A program made the position numbers and the translations under genes. Shown here piece by piece: positions 11,491 to 21,281 of a stretch of DNA of 64,000 bases. The notes beneath the pieces are model-generated. The model did not search any database. It saw only the letters and a list, made by a program, of their open reading frames with translations, and had not been told where the DNA came from. The DNA comes from Nothophaeocryptopus gaeumannii (taxonomy: Eukaryota; Ascomycota; Dothideomycetes; Mycosphaerellales; Mycosphaerellaceae): contig JASISA010000022.1 of NCBI GenBank assembly GCA_031771865.1, positions 2,046,001 to 2,110,000 of the forward strand, read 5' to 3'. Position 1 is the stretch's first letter. Every line of letters begins with the position of its first letter.

Positions 11491-11986
11491 GCCTTCTTCG
11501 CCTGGAGGTGAGCCTTACAGAAGATTGCCTTGCTTACGTTACGTTAACCTTAATCGGGTCCATGAGGATAGCGGGCTTCTTCGCCAACGCAGTGGGGATA
11601 CGACTGCAAATAGTCGTGTCTACCGTCAGCCGGGCGCATATGCGAAGAGCGAGAGCGCGGTATGTATATGGGCTATGGTTTTCCTCCAGAATGATCGCGG
11701 GTGGAGGGTCGCAACACTCGTTCCTTGTCTGGTCGCTTATTGCTTGAAAGAGCTTCAGCCTGACACTTGCCTCATTTGGACTTTTCTGTGAAGAAGAGGT
11801 AGAGGCTTCAACACGATCTCATTTACCGATACTCTCTTGTCTGTTCGCTTATACCATTGTCGCCTTTACGCTTTTTGTTCAATTCTAGAAACATAATCAG
11901 TCGATCGACTTTTACGGCGACAATCTACGATCGATCTTGCGTTGGGCACGCACACTTACCTCTGCTTCCTCGAGCCATTCGACACC

Positions 11987-14379
11987 ATGGCACTCATCTC
12001 TCTCCTCACGCTGGCCGCTGTCGTCACAGTAATTCTCATCAACAAATACCTCAAATTCCGCAACAAGGCCAACCCACACACTTCGTTCCGCAAACTCCCC
12101 GGCCCTCGCGGCCTTCCCTTCATCGGCAACGTCCATGAACTCCCATCCAAATGCAGTTGGATGAAGTTTCACGAATGGGGTATAATTCGTCCCCTTTCCC
12201 CTCAACTCACATCCAGCCCGGCCTTCTTTACTAACACCAATCGTTCCCAGGTCTTCGCTACCGTCCCATTTACCAAGTCAACCTCGCCGGCTCCAACCAC
12301 GTCTGGATCTCTCGCGACAGAATCGCTCATGATCTCTTATCCAAACGCTCCGCCATCTATTCCGACCGGCCACATATCCCCGCTTTAGAACACGATAATC
12401 GCATGTCAGGTCAATACTTGCCCCTACAATCGAATTCTTCAGAGACATGGAGTCGTCAGCGCCGATTCGCGAAACAGATCATGTCGGCTTCGGAATCGAA
12501 GAAGTTTCATCGATATCCCGAATTGGAAGCAGTCCGGTTGCTTTTTGAACTTATCAGTTCTCCTGCACAGTATAATGTTCATTTGTAATCTTTCATTGCG
12601 AGGGTGACGAGTCGGTTGGCGTGGGGGACTGCGGCGCCTAGTGAGGAGTTGAAGCAGAGGGCTAGGGAGTTGTTGATTGGTGTGAGTCCGACGGGAAGTC
12701 TTGCAAATAAATTACCGGCTGTGATGGGTTTGCCGGAATGGATGAGTCCTACGAAAGCGTGGGAGTTGAGGAGGGGGAGGACCGAGAGGAGATTCTTTGA
12801 GACGATGCAGGAGGAAGTTCGAACGACGATGCTTGGCCACGGCGACGCATCAAAGCAAACCTGGACGAGCATCTTCCTTCAGAATCGATCATCCTGGGGA
12901 ATGACATCCGACCTCGAAGGCGCATATGCAGTGGGCATGCACGGCATTGCTGGTGCTCTCACAATTGCAGCGCCCATGCAGAGTTTCTGCCTCGCGTTGT
13001 GCCACTACCCACAGTACCAGCCTGTACTCCACGAAGAAATCGATCGTGTACTGGGGGATCGCATGCCAACTCTGGACGACATGCCGGACATGCCCGTCGT
13101 GCGAGCTTTCATCCGCGAGACACTGCGCTGGAGACCTCCTGTCCTCACTGGTATCCCACACCAAACCACGGAAGACGATGTCTACGAGGGATATCACATT
13201 CCGAAAGGATCGGTGATCCATTCTCTAGAGTGGAGTATCTCGAGGGATCCGGAGGTCTTCTTCGAGCCGGACGAGTGGAACCCGATGAGGTGGTTGGAGG
13301 AGAAGTATCCAACTTATCAAGAGCCATTGACGAAGTATCCCACGATCACAGAGTACTCGCAATTTGGGTATGGTCGTCGCCTGTGTCAAGGTATGGGCGT
13401 TGCTGAAGCGGATCTCTTTGTTGGGCTTGGAAGTGTCGCTTGGCTGTTTTCGATTCACAAAGATGGTGCTGTGGAATTGGAGAAGAAGGCTGAGTCACCG
13501 GTCGAGCCAGCAGAGGCCTCCATTCCGGAACTCTCAGCAGATTCAGAAGTGCTATCCTCCTCACGACGCAGCAGCGCATCCTTGGACGCTGATTCACGAC
13601 CAACGACCTCATCCGGCCACGCAAGCGAGAAGCGTCGAAGAACCTCTTCGCATGGCTCTTCACGCAAACTTGATCTTCGAGGCGAACTGGCGACTCATTC
13701 GAACGATTCTGCCATCAGCCTCGCAAGCAGCCTGCGTAGCAGGTTCAGCTTGCACGCAAATGATTCCGCAATCAGCCTCGCGAACAGTCTGCGTGACAGC
13801 CTCACTGTCCATCCCAATGCGTCATCAAGCAGCATTCCAGGCCAATATCCAGGCCTTGTCATCCAGCCAGACTCCGCAGGACCGCCTCCGTTGATATGCT
13901 CCAATTTGGAAGAAGCCCTGCAACCTGTTGACGAAGAAGCTGTGAACGAAGAGAGACCAGGTCAGGATTTCGAAGACTGTGAGCAGTGTCCAGCCGCAGA
14001 GGACATGACGCCGGACCTGCCAGGTTCCTGGGTTCAAGATACCACTACCATCCACCTGGAGCCATCGAAGGCTGAGGAGCCTCAGAAAGTCTTAATGCCC
14101 GACTACGAGCACGACCCAACATACGACTTCTCTACGCTCCTCATCGCCAAGCCGATGCCGTTCAATTTCGACCTCCGGATCCGCAACCAGGAGCGTGCGG
14201 ACTCCGTAGCTCGGGCATGGATCGAGAAGAAGATGAACGGCGAGTATGAGGACCCGAGAGTGTACTGGCAAGGTGGTGTCAAAGGTGACGCCGAGCATGG
14301 GTAAGTCTCGTCGTCTCCCGCCATATCCTTTACCATCATTGCTGACTCTTCACACAGCTGGGGCGAGACATTCGCGTGA
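11987..14379 (+). pseudogene. Cytochrome P450 with in-frame stop and Ser-rich insert
   Basis: Exons are 11987-12179, 12251-14300 and 14358-14379 (GTAAGT donor, CTGAC branch and CACAG acceptor for the last intron). There is an N-terminal anchor (residues 1-20), the proline hinge LPGPRGLPFIG, an I-helix AGALT lacking the usual acidic residue, the ExxR motif ETLR, and the heme loop FGYGRRLCQG with Cys443. Codon 177 is TAA (12586-12588) inside conserved text; SFIARVTSRLAWG follows in the same frame, and GAA one base away would give a normal HLESFIARV. No intron can remove it. Residues about 475-683 are an inserted Ser/Glu-rich segment between the heme domain and the final strand (STLLIAKPMPFNFDLRIRN). 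Typical members are near 510 residues; this frame is 754 codons. Substrate unknown. Confidence 0.8.
13696..13809 (+). repeat. Two tandem 57-bp repeats inside the P450 insert
   Basis: Two adjacent 57-bp units (13696-13752, 13753-13809) encode a 19-residue repeat with core NDSAISLA and SLR, each starting with His. A third, decayed start (HPNASS) follows at 13810. They lie in the non-family insert of the P450 frame. Confidence 0.75.
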
Positions 14380-15136
14380 TGAAATGATGGAAAACAGGAC
14401 CTCTCGACGGATCTTCCTTTTGGAGTATTGGTCTTCATGTTGGCAGCAAGCGTTTTGGAAAAGCGGACATGGGGCGCTCTCGGTAACGAGTGATGGATCT
14501 GATCCAGTCAGGCGGGTAATGATGCTGGCGTTTGGTCGGCGATTCCTTCGAATGTGCGTTTCGGTCCTGGCCTCTGAAGGAGTAGAGATGTACGCTAGCG
14601 AATCATCATTGGCAGACAGCACATCCCATTCTCACCTCTTGTTCAACGGCATCCTTCTTTCGCTCCCGTTCATGAGAGCTTCACGCGGAGAAGTCGTGGC
14701 CAACACCACACCTACATTGTCATCATCTCCATGCCAACGAGCTATACAGGAAGAGTCAAAGACATATGCATTGAGAAGCTCGGGAACATGCACGTCATGG
14801 ACACATCCTGGCGCGACAAGGGCCATTCGCTCACCACCCGCACCGGGCCCGAATGCGGCAGGTACAACGATTGAACGACATGAGCTACCCCTCGGCGTCT
14901 GCTCCCTTCGGATGATCATTGTACCTGGAGCTCCAGCACAATTTTGCCGCGTCGGCATATGATGGGGGTCAGTCCCATATACATCGACTACACCCTCCTC
15001 TACATCGTAGGTACACGCTCTTCTCCTCCTTGTCTCTCCTCTCCTTTCCCTCTCCTTCATCCTCTCTTCGACCAGAAGAAAGCTACCAGCAAGAGCAAGG
15101 CCATAAGCAAGAAAGAGCAAGGACAAATCAACCACC
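14380..15136. other. Intergenic region with pyrimidine-rich promoter tract
   Basis: No supported gene. From about 15014 to 15075 the plus strand is almost all C and T, a common promoter feature just upstream of highly expressed fungal genes; the next ATG is at 15137. Confidence 0.5.
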
Positions 15137-16384
15137 ATGGCACCCCTCAATGTCTGCATGGTAGGCACAGGCGAATACACTACAGGTTTCGTCGGCGGCG
15201 GAGCCTCTGGCAGCGACAAAAAAGTTGGTGTCGTAGGCCTCACGCTCTTCGACCTCCGCCGCCGAGGCAAAGTAGGAAACCTCTCCATGGTAGGAACCTC
15301 TGGCCAAAAGTTCCCAGCGATCCGAGATCACCTCCACAAGAACATCACACTCGCGTACAACGGCCTAGACACAAGCTTCGATTCTTTCCCTGCGAACGAT
15401 CAAAGGGATCCCGAAGCCTACAAACCAGCCATAGACGCCCTATCCCCGGGGGATGCGATCACGATCTTCACGCCAGACCCGACACACTACCCCATCGCTC
15501 TGTATGCGATACAAAAGGGCATCCACGTAATGATCACAAAACCGGCCGTCAAGACATTGCAAGAACATCAACACCTCCTCTCCGAAGCCCGCAAACACAA
15601 CGTCTTCGTCTACATCGAACACCACAAACGTTTCGATCCCGCCTACGCTGATGCCCGTAACCGCGCCATCAAAGGGAGTCTAGGAGAATTCAATTATTTC
15701 TACTCCTACATGTCCCAACCAAAATCGCAACTCGAAACATTCAAAGCCTGGGCCGGTCGCGACTCCGACATCTCCTACTACCTCAACTCGCACCACATCG
15801 ATGTCTGCGAATCTATGGTCCCCACATATCGTCCCGTCCGAGTAACTGCCTCAGCTTCTACGGGTATAGCCACCGATTTGGGTTGTGTGCCTGAGACAGA
15901 AGATACGATCACCCTGCTTGTGGATTGGGAGAAGAAAGATGATACGAAGAGACGAGCGACGGGCGTGTACACCGCATCTTGGACAGCCCCCCAAAAAGCA
16001 GGCGTCCACTCAAACCAATACTTCCACTTCATGGGTTCCAAGGGGGAGGTCAGGGTGAACCAAGCGAAACGCGGGTACGATGTGACGGAAGACGAATCAG
16101 GACTGACATGGTATAATCCTTTCTATATGAAATACGCCCCTGATGAAGAAGGCAACTTCGCCGGCCAATCCGGCTACGGGTACATATCCTTTGAGAAATT
16201 CATCGACGGGATCAATGCGTTGAAAGAAGGGAGAGCGAGTTTGGATGATCTCGATAAGAGGGGATTGCCGACATTGAAGAATACGATTGCTACAGGGGCG
16301 ATTCTGGAGGCTGGCCGCCGGAGTATTGATGAGAAGAGAGGAGTAGAGATTGGAGAGGGAGATGGGGTGTGGAAGTTGGTGTAG
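15137..16384 (+). CDS. Gfo/Idh/MocA oxidoreductase, D-galacturonate reductase-like
   Basis: An intronless 415-residue frame with start context CACCATGG. The N-terminus has a Rossmann turn (MVGTGEYTTG), and residues about 108-135 carry the TPDPTHYPIALYAIQKGIHV and ITKP blocks, where the lysine of KP is the catalytic lysine of this family. The C-terminal half has the substrate-domain region YIEHHKRFDPAYADARNRAI. From memory it matches the fungal GAR2-type D-galacturonate reductases, NAD(P)H enzymes that open the pectin-sugar pathway to L-galactonate. Other Gfo/Idh/MocA substrates are possible. No other pectin-pathway gene is adjacent. Confidence 0.75.
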   Translation: MAPLNVCMVGTGEYTTGFVGGGASGSDKKVGVVGLTLFDLRRRGKVGNLSMVGTSGQKFPAIRDHLHKNITLAYNGLDTSFDSFPANDQRDPEAYKPAIDALSPGDAITIFTPDPTHYPIALYAIQKGIHVMITKPAVKTLQEHQHLLSEARKHNVFVYIEHHKRFDPAYADARNRAIKGSLGEFNYFYSYMSQPKSQLETFKAWAGRDSDISYYLNSHHIDVCESMVPTYRPVRVTASASTGIATDLGCVPETEDTITLLVDWEKKDDTKRRATGVYTASWTAPQKAGVHSNQYFHFMGSKGEVRVNQAKRGYDVTEDESGLTWYNPFYMKYAPDEEGNFAGQSGYGYISFEKFIDGINALKEGRASLDDLDKRGLPTLKNTIATGAILEAGRRSIDEKRGVEIGEGDGVWKLV

Positions 16385-16798
16385 ATGAAGTATAAGAGCG
16401 AGGGAGCGATGAGGATGAGTCGAGACATCATTACTGAGAAGAATGATGAAATAATCGCCCAGCTATGGATGGTATCATTCTACAAAAAGTGAGAACAAAC
16501 GCTATCAATCAAAAAGAACAATTACAACCCTCCACAAATGAAGAAGGATAGAAACGAACGCTATGCTACGCTTCGCTTTACGCTCAGACTTAGACTTAGA
16601 CTTAGACTTGGTCTTCTCCCGCTTGCCATCTCATCACATTGGCTCCGCTCCACTTCCAAACCCCAAACAATCATGATGCAGCCGACTCCCCCCATCCCCT
16701 TCCACCTCAAAATTCTCTTCCTTCTCCTCAATCTCCTCCGTCCCTGGTCTCGGTCGGCGAAATTCCCCAGTCAGTTCATCGCGAATCCGGGTCCAGTA
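16385..16798. other. Intergenic region between convergent genes
   Basis: No gene seen. It contains four perfect copies of AGACTT at 16586-16609. Confidence 0.5.
16586..16609 (+). repeat. Hexanucleotide repeat (AGACTT)4
   Basis: Four perfect tandem copies of AGACTT in the 3' region between two converging genes. Confidence 0.9.
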
Positions 16799-17041
16799 CT
16801 ACTTTCTGTCATGAGATATGAATTGCCTTCGGAAACAGGGTTCGTCGCAGCGTATAACGGTGATCTCGACTTTCGCATGCCAACGAGGGTGAACAATGAA
16901 TGCGTGATAGATGAACTCGTTGGAATAATTCTCGCATGGCCGCATTTCGGTGTGGATTTGGGCGACTCGGACGCGGCCACCGTATTGACGGCTGAGGGCG
17001 CGAGAGGTATAGAAGACGGGTGGAGGGTCTCCAGGTTGAAG
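16799..17041 (-). CDS. Probable hidden C-terminal exon of the 17.1-18.6 kb gene
   Basis: On the minus strand an 80-codon frame runs from 17041 to a stop at 16799-16801, directly after a CTAG acceptor-like site. It lacks an ATG. Its composition is protein-like (Trp, Cys, His, Tyr and Phe are frequent), codon third positions are mostly C or T, and the text includes ENYSNEFIYHAFIVHPRWHA and VEITVIRCDEPCFRRQF. I infer it is spliced to the upstream disordered frame, for example from a weak GTTGCG donor at 17105-17110 (69-nt intron, phase 0). I do not recognise the domain. It could also be a remnant of another gene. Confidence 0.45.
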   Translation of the reverse strand, partial: LQPGDPPPVFYTSRALSRQYGGRVRVAQIHTEMRPCENYSNEFIYHAFIVHPRWHAKVEITVIRCDEPCFRRQFISHDRK

Positions 17042-18580
17042 CTAGCGAATCCGGTCATCATTACTGAGTCCAGCAGGGGTGTCCTCCATGGCCATCGCGC
17101 TCTCCGCAACATGGCCGTTCGTGTATGTGTTGGGAGTCGCATTGCCGTCCTCGGTCAAGCCGGCTTGGGCAGAGACATCAGCACCCGCGTCGCGCGCAGT
17201 CTCAGCGGCAGACTTGATCTCAGCAGCCTCCATCTCAGCAGCCTCAGCGTCAATAGTGGGCATGGCTTCCGCCTTATTTGCTTCGTCTCCGACGCTTTCC
17301 TGGAGAACAGGCTCTTCAATGGCCGGCTCTTCTGCGTCCGTATTCTGTGCGGAGTCTGTAGCCTTGGCTGCATTCGGTTTCCCATTCGTCTTTGGTCGCA
17401 TTGGCAGCTTGTTCGTCTTCGAGGGCAGGCTCTTCACCTCAGGCTTGTCGTTTCCACGAAGCCTGTTCGCAACCGCGGCAGTCGGTCGAGACATCCTCTC
17501 CAAAAAGCTGCTGTCCACAGGCTTTGTTGCTTTTGTCGTTGTAGTTTGTGATGATCGTGACTCTGGTCGGCCTAACGATGGTCTAGCTGAACCGTTAGGT
17601 TTCGGTCGACTGGTGGTGACCGGTTTCGATGTCGGTGCAGCTGGTGCAGCTTCATGCTTTGCTCGTGAAGCTGCTGTAGGAGCAGTAAGGCGCGAAGAAA
17701 CCTCCACCGGCTTCGTGGCTTCCCTTGGCTTAGGCTTAGGAACCGCCGCAGACTGCTTGGTCGCGGTTGCACTGGGCTTATCGGAAGCCGCAGCTCGCGC
17801 GACTGAGGCAGCTGTTGGTGCAGTGAGGGAAGCACGGCTTGGCTTGGCAGCTCCTGAGCTGGTAGATGTTGTCGAAGGGGTTCGTGGAGACTTGGCAGAA
17901 GACAGTGATGCTCGTGATGCGCTTTTAGTCGACGTAGGCGCAGGCTTAGCAGCCGCCTTCGCAGTGGTTGCTTTTGGCTTGGATGCTGTCGGCTTCCTCA
18001 AATCTTCAGTGACAGGCGGTAGAGCCTCTCCGCCGCTTACCGCTTGCTCACTAGTGGGTTGCGCAGGCTTCATATCCGCCGGCTCTTCCTCCGCGCCGGT
18101 AACTGGTTTATCTGGGTTCTCAGCTTCCACGTCTTTCTTCTCACTTGGCTTGTCACCCAGTTGCTTCTTCTTCTCCACCAACGGCGATTCGACAGCGGCC
18201 TCAGGAATAGTCTCTGCGACGATTTTCGACTCTCTCCTCCGCTCCGCCTCTTGCGCAACGCTACCCTTGATCGCCTCCACCGCGAGGCTGCCTTGATCCT
18301 CACTGAAGCTCGTCCTCCGACCAGTGCTAGGCTCCCGTTGGATTGGGGCCATTGCGTTTGGCGTATTCGAAAAGTCGGGTGCAGAGGCCATGTTGAAGGT
18401 GGATTGTTGCGGCTTGGGTGATTCGACTGGGAAGAAACTGGTTCTGACTTTGGACCTGGGTCGTTCTTGGTCTACCCCGGGGGAGCGTCCACGTACGTTG
18501 TCGGCAGCGTCGTTGTTCTTATTCTCGAATATGGAGCGGAGATTGCGGACGGCGGAAGATGATCGTTCTTCGGAGGACAT
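17042..18580 (-). CDS. Disordered Ser/Ala/Lys-rich protein (fungal 'mucin-7-like')
   Basis: A frame of 512 codons from the ATG at 18580, with a longer option from 18655. The N-terminus is MSSEERSSSAVRNLRSIFEN, a conserved opening in a family of fungal proteins often labelled mucin-like; no signal peptide supports secretion. The middle (residues about 170-400) is low-complexity Ala/Lys/Pro/Thr/Ser. A conserved short block SSFLERMSRPTAAVANRLRG lies near residue 365. Function is unknown; the charge and repeats suit a cytosolic or cytoskeletal scaffold. The frame may splice near its end to the 80-codon exon below rather than stop at 17042. Antisense frames of over 400 codons exist but only mirror the biased composition. 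Confidence 0.65.
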   Translation of the reverse strand: MSSEERSSSAVRNLRSIFENKNNDAADNVRGRSPGVDQERPRSKVRTSFFPVESPKPQQSTFNMASAPDFSNTPNAMAPIQREPSTGRRTSFSEDQGSLAVEAIKGSVAQEAERRRESKIVAETIPEAAVESPLVEKKKQLGDKPSEKKDVEAENPDKPVTGAEEEPADMKPAQPTSEQAVSGGEALPPVTEDLRKPTASKPKATTAKAAAKPAPTSTKSASRASLSSAKSPRTPSTTSTSSGAAKPSRASLTAPTAASVARAAASDKPSATATKQSAAVPKPKPREATKPVEVSSRLTAPTAASRAKHEAAPAAPTSKPVTTSRPKPNGSARPSLGRPESRSSQTTTTKATKPVDSSFLERMSRPTAAVANRLRGNDKPEVKSLPSKTNKLPMRPKTNGKPNAAKATDSAQNTDAEEPAIEEPVLQESVGDEANKAEAMPTIDAEAAEMEAAEIKSAAETARDAGADVSAQAGLTEDGNATPNTYTNGHVAESAMAMEDTPAGLSNDDRIR

Positions 18581-19777
18581 TCTAAGTGAAGGGGGTGTAG
18601 GGTTAGCGGATGCTGATCTAAAGGCGATGTCATCGAGGGATGGCGCGCATCGCAATGCAGTTGTGAAATAACACAGCTGCAGCGAGAATTATTGGAGTAG
18701 GTCCCATTGATGCTCGGCCAGGATATGGTGAAACGGCGCCTTGTGCGTGGGTCAGGGATTCGTTGGCGAAGGCCGTCACTCCAGACCGCGCCATCCGCAG
18801 CAACAAGTCGGTAGCCGTGTCCATGGCGTCTGCAAACCACGACAGCTGCAATCAAGTGAAGTGCTTGAACGGGATGGGGCATACTCACAAGGTCAGGACG
18901 CGGTCGTTCTGGTTGTTGACATCGAGAAAGCTGCAGCCACAAACGACACGTCCCAAACAACAGTGTCGTCAGTCGGCAGCAGGAAAAAAGGGGTTGACCC
19001 AAGGTCAATAATTTCATCTCATTTCACCAAGTGACCTCACTTCACCAAACTCGTCCTAGCAGACATGCGGTAGCATCTCACCACCAATCACTCTCAACAT
19101 CACTTGTGATTGCACGCTGTTGTTCGCTGGTCACTCGTTCGTCGATGGCCAGCAGCTCACTTCAACCATGTCATCGAATGGCTAGCTAGCGAGCCATCGC
19201 TGACACGATGCCCAAGTTGAAGCCCAACTGCGATTGTCTACAGGCCTGAGGCGACATTGGGACCGGGAGAAATGAACGTCGGCGATGTCACAATGTACGC
19301 CCTTGGTAGAGTTGCGGCTCATCTCCAGGCCTGGAGCATTGTACTGTAATAACATCACAAACACACAGTCTTGAATCCATCACCGAAAGTATTACTCCCT
19401 ACCTGAGCCGACCATGATAACACTGACGCTCGCTGCAGCTGGCAGTGGGTTCTGTTGAGATGCAGCGTCGACCAAGCTCGCACCTGGAGCATGCAATGAT
19501 CCGACAAGCTGCGTGCTTCAGCAGCATCCACAAGCTTTGCTAAGCTCATCGACCCTGGAGCGGTAGGCCTATCTAAAGCTCCGGGCGTCTGCAGGTCAGA
19601 AGGCTTGATATCTACGTCCCTCTTGACTCGGTCGTAGGACCAGGCTGAGCATGAATCTTTGGTGCCGAACCATTTGTGAAGAGTACACAGATAGATGCCA
19701 TTGTGCAGGAGATTCGAAACTTCCTTCGATCTAGAATCAACGCCATTTCGATAACATCCTCGGTCGGGCTGGCAATA
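18581..19777. other. Intergenic region between divergent genes
   Basis: About 1.2 kb with no supported gene. It must hold the divergent promoters of the disordered protein and the thioesterase. A CCTCGG box at 19758 is listed separately. Confidence 0.5.
19758..19763 (+). promoter_or_regulatory. CCTCGG box (FarA/FarB-type)
   Basis: CCTCGG lies 15 bp upstream of the thioesterase ATG, very close for an activator site. It is noted because the same hexamer lies upstream of the hydratase/isomerase gene. Confidence 0.25.
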
Positions 19778-20924
19778 ATGGCACCTCACCCATACTTCAA
19801 CTCCAAAGGCGAAGTCCTCTCTCTGATAGAATTGATGAAATTACACAAGATCGACGACTGGACATACAAATCCTACGCCAAGGCGTACGAACCTACTGGA
19901 GGATCGAATGGAGCTTATGGAGGTTTCATCTACGCTTTATCAGCTTGGGCTACAGCACAGACCGTATTGCCTGGTCTGATAATACATGTAAGCATCCCGT
20001 ATCAATCTCCAGCCTTTCGACAACGAGCTAATGGGATTTATGTCTTGATCGCAGAGCATCAGTGGCAACTTCATCTTAGGCGGCATCCCCTCCGAACATT
20101 TCATCCTCTCGGTCACCAAGATCAGAGATGGAGGCAACTACAGCACCCGACACGTGACTGCAACGCAATCCAAAGGCGTATGCTTCACGGCCATCGTTTC
20201 TTTCAAACGCTCCGAAATCTCTGGCGTCGAATTCCAAGAAACCCTTGATTTCCACCAACACTACTCCGCCGCCCTCGATGGCAAACGAGATCCATTCGAC
20301 CACCCCAGTTCTCCCTCCCAAGGCTCCGACTGGTTCCGCGACGTCTACCTCCCCGCCCATCCAGACCACTATAACCCCCTTCCTGGCCTGCATATCCGTG
20401 AAGTCGACATGTCATCTTATAACGCCCTCCTTCATAACCCAATCGATCGTCGCTCACTAGCATTCTACTCCCTCCGCGGCCGTCTACCACCAGAATCGCG
20501 AGGCATTCCACAGAATTCTATATCCCCGAATTTACATATCGTCGCTCACCTATTCGCGAGTGACCGGAACTCTCTCTTCGTGATCCCCCGGCACTTATCC
20601 CTCGGTTCCTCTCTAAAACGAACTGCTTCCTTATCACATACAGTAATCTTCCACGCTTCCCTCTCCGACCTCCTCTTACCGGACGAGCCTGCTGGTCGCC
20701 ATTCCGACTCCCCACCCACTGAGGCACCCCCAGGTGAGGACTGGTCGACAGAGGCAGATGAGTCGAAGAGGAAATGGTTCGTGCAAGAAAGTTGGACAAC
20801 GAGGGCAGGAGGAGGGAGAGGACTACATCATAGTCGACTTTGGGATGCTGAGACGGGGGTGCATTTGGCGACGACGCTGCAGGATGGGTTGGTTAGGTTT
20901 CATGAGAGAAAGGGAAAGTTGTAG
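19778..20924 (+). CDS. Acyl-CoA thioesterase (double hotdog, TesB-like)
   Basis: Exons are 19778-19987 and 20055-20924 (GTAAGC donor, GCAG acceptor), giving 359 residues. The joined text has a first hotdog with TGGSNGAYGGFIYALSAW and ...ISGNFILGGIPSEHFILSV, then RDGGNYSTRHVTATQSKGVC, typical of acyl-CoA thioesterase II. The second hotdog near residues 235-345 ends with WTTRAGGGRGLHHSRLWD. Such enzymes hydrolyse acyl-CoA to fatty acid and CoA, usually in peroxisomes; the C-terminal tripeptide GKL is a PTS1-like signal. The in-frame upstream extension to 19676 lacks family similarity, so the ATG at 19778 was chosen. Confidence 0.85.
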
Positions 20925-21281
20925 ACCTGGTAGGTTCTGAGTGAGGTTGCAGTGTTGCTGTCGATTGTTTTCCTTCTGGCTAGAAAGGACATGCCACGTC
21001 TCCAGCAAGGGTGATAAAGTCTTCTCTGGTAACGACGCAGATCACAATCGAAGACTTAGCAAACATTCTGAGTAAATCCCATGTGCTGATACGTCGTGGT
21101 AACTGTACCTGCATGGCAAGCGGTCAAGGCGTGGGAGGACTCTCTAATCGCCATCAACCAAGCTACGTGAGCCGAAGATGATCAAGGCACGCGACAGGGG
21201 ACCCAATCCGTCCTCGCCGCATATGCAAGACGTCACAACCTGGCGTATTCCACCCTGCAGGGCAGCACTGAAGAGCCGGCG
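20925..21281. other. Intergenic region between convergent genes
   Basis: The 357 bp between the thioesterase stop and the Ate1 stop show no gene; this is shared 3' sequence. Confidence 0.6.

Larger units (their letters stand above)
7776..11986. other. 4.2-kb gene desert
   Basis: No gene could be supported here. The longest frame, 237 codons at 8846-9559, has no recognisable motif and an even, non-protein-like composition. Besides the CCTCGG box, the only structure I see is an AT-rich patch at about 11335-11490. The region may hold decayed mobile DNA or a non-coding transcript; the sequence does not show which. Confidence 0.55.

Noticed and set aside
4950..16384. Secondary-metabolite gene cluster (FMO, P450, reductase close together)
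   Set aside because: No polyketide, peptide or terpene synthase core, no cluster regulator, and two of the three oxidative genes are broken.
16538..17551. 337-codon plus-strand frame with RLRLRLRL
   Set aside because: The repeat comes from the (AGACTT)4 array, and the rest is antisense to better minus-strand coding.
17079..18296. 405-codon plus-strand frame antisense to the disordered protein
   Set aside because: It mirrors the Ala/Ser/Lys-rich low complexity of the minus-strand gene; Val/Ala/Gly runs are the expected shadow.
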